From Puniceicoccales bacterium (lineage in GTDB: Bacteria > Verrucomicrobiota > Verrucomicrobiia > Opitutales > LL51): a stretch of 36,966 nucleotides of DNA. Of this stretch, positions 34,236-36,966 are shown piece by piece. Below the pieces are notes generated by a model. The model was given only the letters and a program-made list of their open reading frames with translations. It had not been told where the DNA came from and ran no database searches. Position 1 is the stretch's first letter; each line of letters opens with the position of its first letter. Location of the stretch: NCBI GenBank assembly GCA_031255715.1, contig JAIRRZ010000013.1, forward strand, positions 1-36,966, written 5' to 3'. The position numbers and the translations under genes are program-made.

Positions 34236-34263
34236 TTTACAAAAAGCAAAATATATATAGTAT
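34236..34263 (+). promoter_or_regulatory. Promoter of the third leader-family gene
   Basis: TTTACA at 34236-34241, a 16-nt spacer and TAGTAT at 34258-34263. The stretch AAAAACTTTACAAAAA is shared with 33516-33531. Confidence 0.65.
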
Positions 34264-34290
34264 AGAATCCGCTTCATAGGGAATAAAAAT

Positions 34291-35208
34291 ATGAAAAATG
34301 TGCCTAGAATAATATTATTATCATTGTTATACGCTGGATGGACATGTGACGGTACGGTATCATATAGTAATCCTGTGTGGCACACTCAACCAATAAATAT
34401 ATCTCAAAATAATGTTGTAAAAAGTTCCAGCAAAGATCAAAATTCAAAAAAGAAACGCAAAATAAATAAAAATGGTAACAGAACGCTAGGCAATACTCAA
34501 AGTTTTTCCGGAATGGACCGTCCCCAACTGATCCATAAACGTCCCCCGAGCAAGAGTCGCAAAAAAAATAAAAACAGAAGAATAAGAAATGGCAGCAGAA
34601 CGCTAGGCAATACTCAAAGTTTCTACGGAACGGACCGTCCCCGACTGAGCCATAAACGTTCCTCGAGCAGGAGTCGAAAAATAAATAAAAATAAAGGAAT
34701 AAGAAATGGCAACGGAACGCCAAGCAATCCCCAAAGTTTAATCAGGAATGGCAATATTTGGCCAAGCGAACATTTCTCAGGAAATGCGATTATTACAAGA
34801 AATGGCAACGGAATGCCAAGCGATCCCCAAAGTTTAATCAAGAATGGCAATATTTGGCCAAGCGAACATTTCTCAGGAAATGCGATTATTACAAGAAATG
34901 GCAACGGAATGCCAGATGATACCCAAAGTTTTTCCGGGATAGACCATATCCAACCGAACCTTGAAACCATGGAAAAATTTGAAAAGGATATGCATATTGA
35001 AGAACTGTGGGAAAAATCGCAACAAATTGGACAAACCGATCAAGGGTTACCTCCGGCATATTTTCAGGAAGAAAGAGCTCAGCCGACGGAAACAAATCCC
35101 GATCCATTTTCGACCAATCCAATTGACACCGCATACCTCGATTTTCCACCCGAGTTAATCGATAATTTATTCGAAAACTTTGATTTTTCATCTGAATGGC
35201 TCGAATAA
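34291..35208 (+). CDS. Secreted Asn/Arg-rich repeat protein of the leader family
   Basis: 305 aa. The leader is MKNVPRIILLSLLYAGWTCD. Two related repeat types follow: about 34-36 residues with RTLGNTQSFSGMDRPQL and KRPPSKSRK, then 32-residue units RNGNGMPSDPQSLIKNGNIW plus PSEHFSGNAIIT (96-bp period at 34705, 34801, 34897). The first part is very basic. The C-terminal ~75 residues are acidic and non-repetitive, ending in DFPPELIDNLFENFDFSSEW, a possible short amphipathic binding segment. No known domain. Its own promoter and the upstream terminator make it monocistronic. Confidence 0.75.
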   Translation: MKNVPRIILLSLLYAGWTCDGTVSYSNPVWHTQPINISQNNVVKSSSKDQNSKKKRKINKNGNRTLGNTQSFSGMDRPQLIHKRPPSKSRKKNKNRRIRNGSRTLGNTQSFYGTDRPRLSHKRSSSRSRKINKNKGIRNGNGTPSNPQSLIRNGNIWPSEHFSGNAIITRNGNGMPSDPQSLIKNGNIWPSEHFSGNAIITRNGNGMPDDTQSFSGIDHIQPNLETMEKFEKDMHIEELWEKSQQIGQTDQGLPPAYFQEERAQPTETNPDPFSTNPIDTAYLDFPPELIDNLFENFDFSSEWLE

Positions 35209-35674
35209 TATGGTTTTTATGGGGATTACCGCCGTAATCGAGGAGAAGGGTTGATTCGAACATTCAACAAATTGAACTAAAAAAAGACTAATCTTTAAAT
35301 AGTTTTCAAGAAGTGTGCACATTGCACACCACTTGCGGTAACCAAGATACTGAGATCTTACAAGTATGGGTTTGTTACTGGCCATTAGGTTACGACAAAC
35401 TTTTACGCAGCAATTGAAAAGTTTTTTTTATTTTTTGCTTCATTTTTAATAAAAAAACAAAATAAATTAAAAAAAACAAAACAGCTCTTTACATCGACTA
35501 TTTATTTTATACCCTTCAATTTGTCATAAGATTAAATGTATCGAATGATTTGAAAACTGATTGTTCGGTATATTTAAAGGGGGCTATGATTTAAAATTTT
35601 TGTGTTCCAGGTTCAGTATAAAATGAAATACGGAATGTAAGAAAGTGTTTAATAATTTCATTAAGGATATGTAT
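35209..35674. other. 466-bp intergenic region
   Basis: A hairpin GTGTGCA/TGCACAC lies at 35313-35329. T-rich and A-rich tracts span about 35430-35485. A TTTACA at about 35490 has no good -10 at 16 nt. A TATAAA at about 35618 may serve the next gene. I see no gene. Confidence 0.5.
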
Positions 35675-36966
35675 ATGGAAGTGAGAAAGATATATAAAAT
35701 AATATCACTGTCGATGCTGTTTGCCGTTAATACACAAGCAAGCTCTGTGTCTAGAAATAGGCCGTACGATAATTGGCTGTACGAGTCCAGTCTTAACAAA
35801 CAAAGAAAGTCGATGCCATTTAGTAAAGCCACCGAGATATCTATGTCCAGACGTAGTAAGAGCCAGGACCCAGCCGCCAGTCGTAGATCTACACAGAACA
35901 TATCCGCCAGTCGTGGATTTGCAGAGATTAAAAAGAGTCCGACTGATCGTAGATCATCAGTACCATCAAAGGGTAGCGCTGCCCGAAACTCTCGCCAAGC
36001 GAATATGATACTGCCGCGGCCTTATTTTTTGCCTGAAGAAGAAAAGAATCACTACACGCCACGCCCGGGATACAATTTACGACGACAAAACGCGTCCATG
36101 AATTTACCAAAATATATACCCGCTGAGAGATCTTCGCGCGAAATAGCTGCTGTACCTGTGAGACCAAGAAGCATTAGCAAAGAACGCTCTAACAAACCAA
36201 GTGCTCAACCTGATACACCGTTGTACCTACTGCAGCTGCAGGAACAAAGCGTTGCTAAACAAGCACGCAACAAACCAAGTGCTCGATCCGATACACCGTC
36301 GCGCCAACCGCAGCTGCAGAAACATGCTCGATCCGATACACCGTCGCGCCAACCGCAGCTGCAGAAACATGCTCGACCTGCGACACCGTCGCGCCAACCG
36401 CAGCTGCAGGAACAAAGCGTTGTTAAACATCAACCTGCGGTAGCGTTGTCAAGCAATGAGAAAAAAGGAAAGGTAAATGGAACTAAAAAACCGTTATCCC
36501 ATGAAGAATTGTTATCTCTGATAACTTCTGAAACATTGTTATCTCAGATAATTCCTGAAGAATTATTATCTCAAATACAAAACTTGGAAGAGAATGACCG
36601 TAAACGGATGATGGAACAGATTCAGAAAGCTTTTGGATTGGATAAATTTGGCACTGCAGGAAATACAAATAGTCCCGAGGAATCGAGCAATTTGGACAAT
36701 AGAGGCGAGAATCCACTGATACCACCGCCGCCGCTGGATCCTCCGCCTCCTCCGTATTTTTTTCTGAAAAAGGACAAAGCACTCATCGAAAAGATTAAGC
36801 ATATTGCTCTCAATAATGTTGATGATGATGAACGTAAGAAAATAACGAATGAGATTGCAAGTAAGTTAACTCGTAACTGTATAACAGGAGACAGCATTGC
36901 GCCAGCGCTAAAGTTATTATTCGAGGAGGCTGGGCTGGATCCAAAGTCTGAGGAGGCGCAAAAATT
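35675..36966 (+). CDS. Secreted polyproline repeat protein, 3' end outside window
   Basis: At least 430 aa, open at the window end; an ATG at 35669 is also in frame. The leader MEVRKIYKIISLSMLFAVNTQASS is related to the other three. The first ~200 residues are Arg/Ser-rich and probably disordered. Three perfect-length 15-residue repeats (RSDTPSRQPQLQKHA, 45 bp, from 36284) and flanking QLQEQSV units follow. Three 9-residue repeats come next (EELLSLITS, ETLLSQIIP, EELLSQIQN), then a helix RKRMMEQIQKAFGL. A proline tract PPPPLDPPPPP precedes a helical region (KALIEKIKHIALNNVDDDERKK). The LLSQI units are faintly WH2-like. Like the gene at 31139, it may target the host cytoskeleton, but the decisive C-terminus is not visible. 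Confidence 0.75.
   Translation, partial: MEVRKIYKIISLSMLFAVNTQASSVSRNRPYDNWLYESSLNKQRKSMPFSKATEISMSRRSKSQDPAASRRSTQNISASRGFAEIKKSPTDRRSSVPSKGSAARNSRQANMILPRPYFLPEEEKNHYTPRPGYNLRRQNASMNLPKYIPAERSSREIAAVPVRPRSISKERSNKPSAQPDTPLYLLQLQEQSVAKQARNKPSARSDTPSRQPQLQKHARSDTPSRQPQLQKHARPATPSRQPQLQEQSVVKHQPAVALSSNEKKGKVNGTKKPLSHEELLSLITSETLLSQIIPEELLSQIQNLEENDRKRMMEQIQKAFGLDKFGTAGNTNSPEESSNLDNRGENPLIPPPPLDPPPPPYFFLKKDKALIEKIKHIALNNVDDDERKKITNEIASKLTRNCITGDSIAPALKLLFEEAGLDPKSEEAQK

Noticed and set aside
35220-35280. tRNA-like GGTTGATTCGAAC sequence
   Set aside because: No acceptor or anticodon arms can be folded around it.

Overview
The window is an AT-rich bacterial chromosome segment that combines a conserved housekeeping block, a Mu-like virion gene cluster and an island of secreted, repeat-rich proteins. 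The tRNA-guanine transglycosylase resembles the chlamydial type (judged from memory of the family). Together with the other gene types, this suggests a PVC-superphylum bacterium, perhaps a Verrucomicrobiota/Opitutae-Puniceicoccales relative, living with or inside a eukaryote. That placement is inference; no rRNA gene is present. Start codons rarely have a Shine-Dalgarno sequence. Several promoters read as TTtaCA/TTGACA - 16 nt - TAnnAT and lie only a few bases before the ATG, so short or leaderless mRNAs may be common.

1-3.7 kb: part of a hairpin-array repeat, then a degraded internally deleted glgC copy, then a 1064-aa secreted protein of unknown function. The first residues of that protein are read out of frame from the glgC remnant. 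A perfect direct repeat of about 112 bp (154-265 and 3597-3708) shows that an [unknown gene-glgC] unit was duplicated.

3.7-15.8 kb: housekeeping genes. These are glgC, an adenylate-kinase-like gene and prfA (+), nrdR/gpsA and dxs (-), a secreted ankyrin protein (+), tpiA and a HIT hydrolase (-), then an acyl carrier protein, tgt and a methyltransferase (+). They cover glycogen synthesis, translation termination, dNTP regulation, lipid precursors, isoprenoids, glycolysis and queuosine.

15.8-16.1 kb: a chain of about eight GC-rich hairpins. Part of it is an inverted copy of positions 1-117, so the 15.8 kb between could invert.

16.1-28.5 kb: a Mu-like head cluster (small protein, gp28-like terminase, gp29-like portal, protease/scaffold, cement protein, major capsid, connector-like proteins), then a tail fibre with tandem repeats and putative tail proteins. 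No transposase, integrase, lysis gene, sheath or tape measure is visible. Four gaps hold structured repeats: three copies of one hairpin family (one inverted) and one almost perfect four-arm cloverleaf.

28.5-37 kb: accessory island of secreted proteins with tandem repeats (18-aa, 5-aa, 19-aa, 32-aa, 15-aa and 9-aa units). Four share a near-identical leader peptide and three of them a similar promoter. The standout is the ~708-aa protein at 31139-33265. It has three polyproline tracts, WH2-like segments, a WASP-type connector motif and a C-terminal acidic stretch ending in Trp. This is the layout of an Arp2/3-activating actin nucleator. The final gene is cut by the window end.
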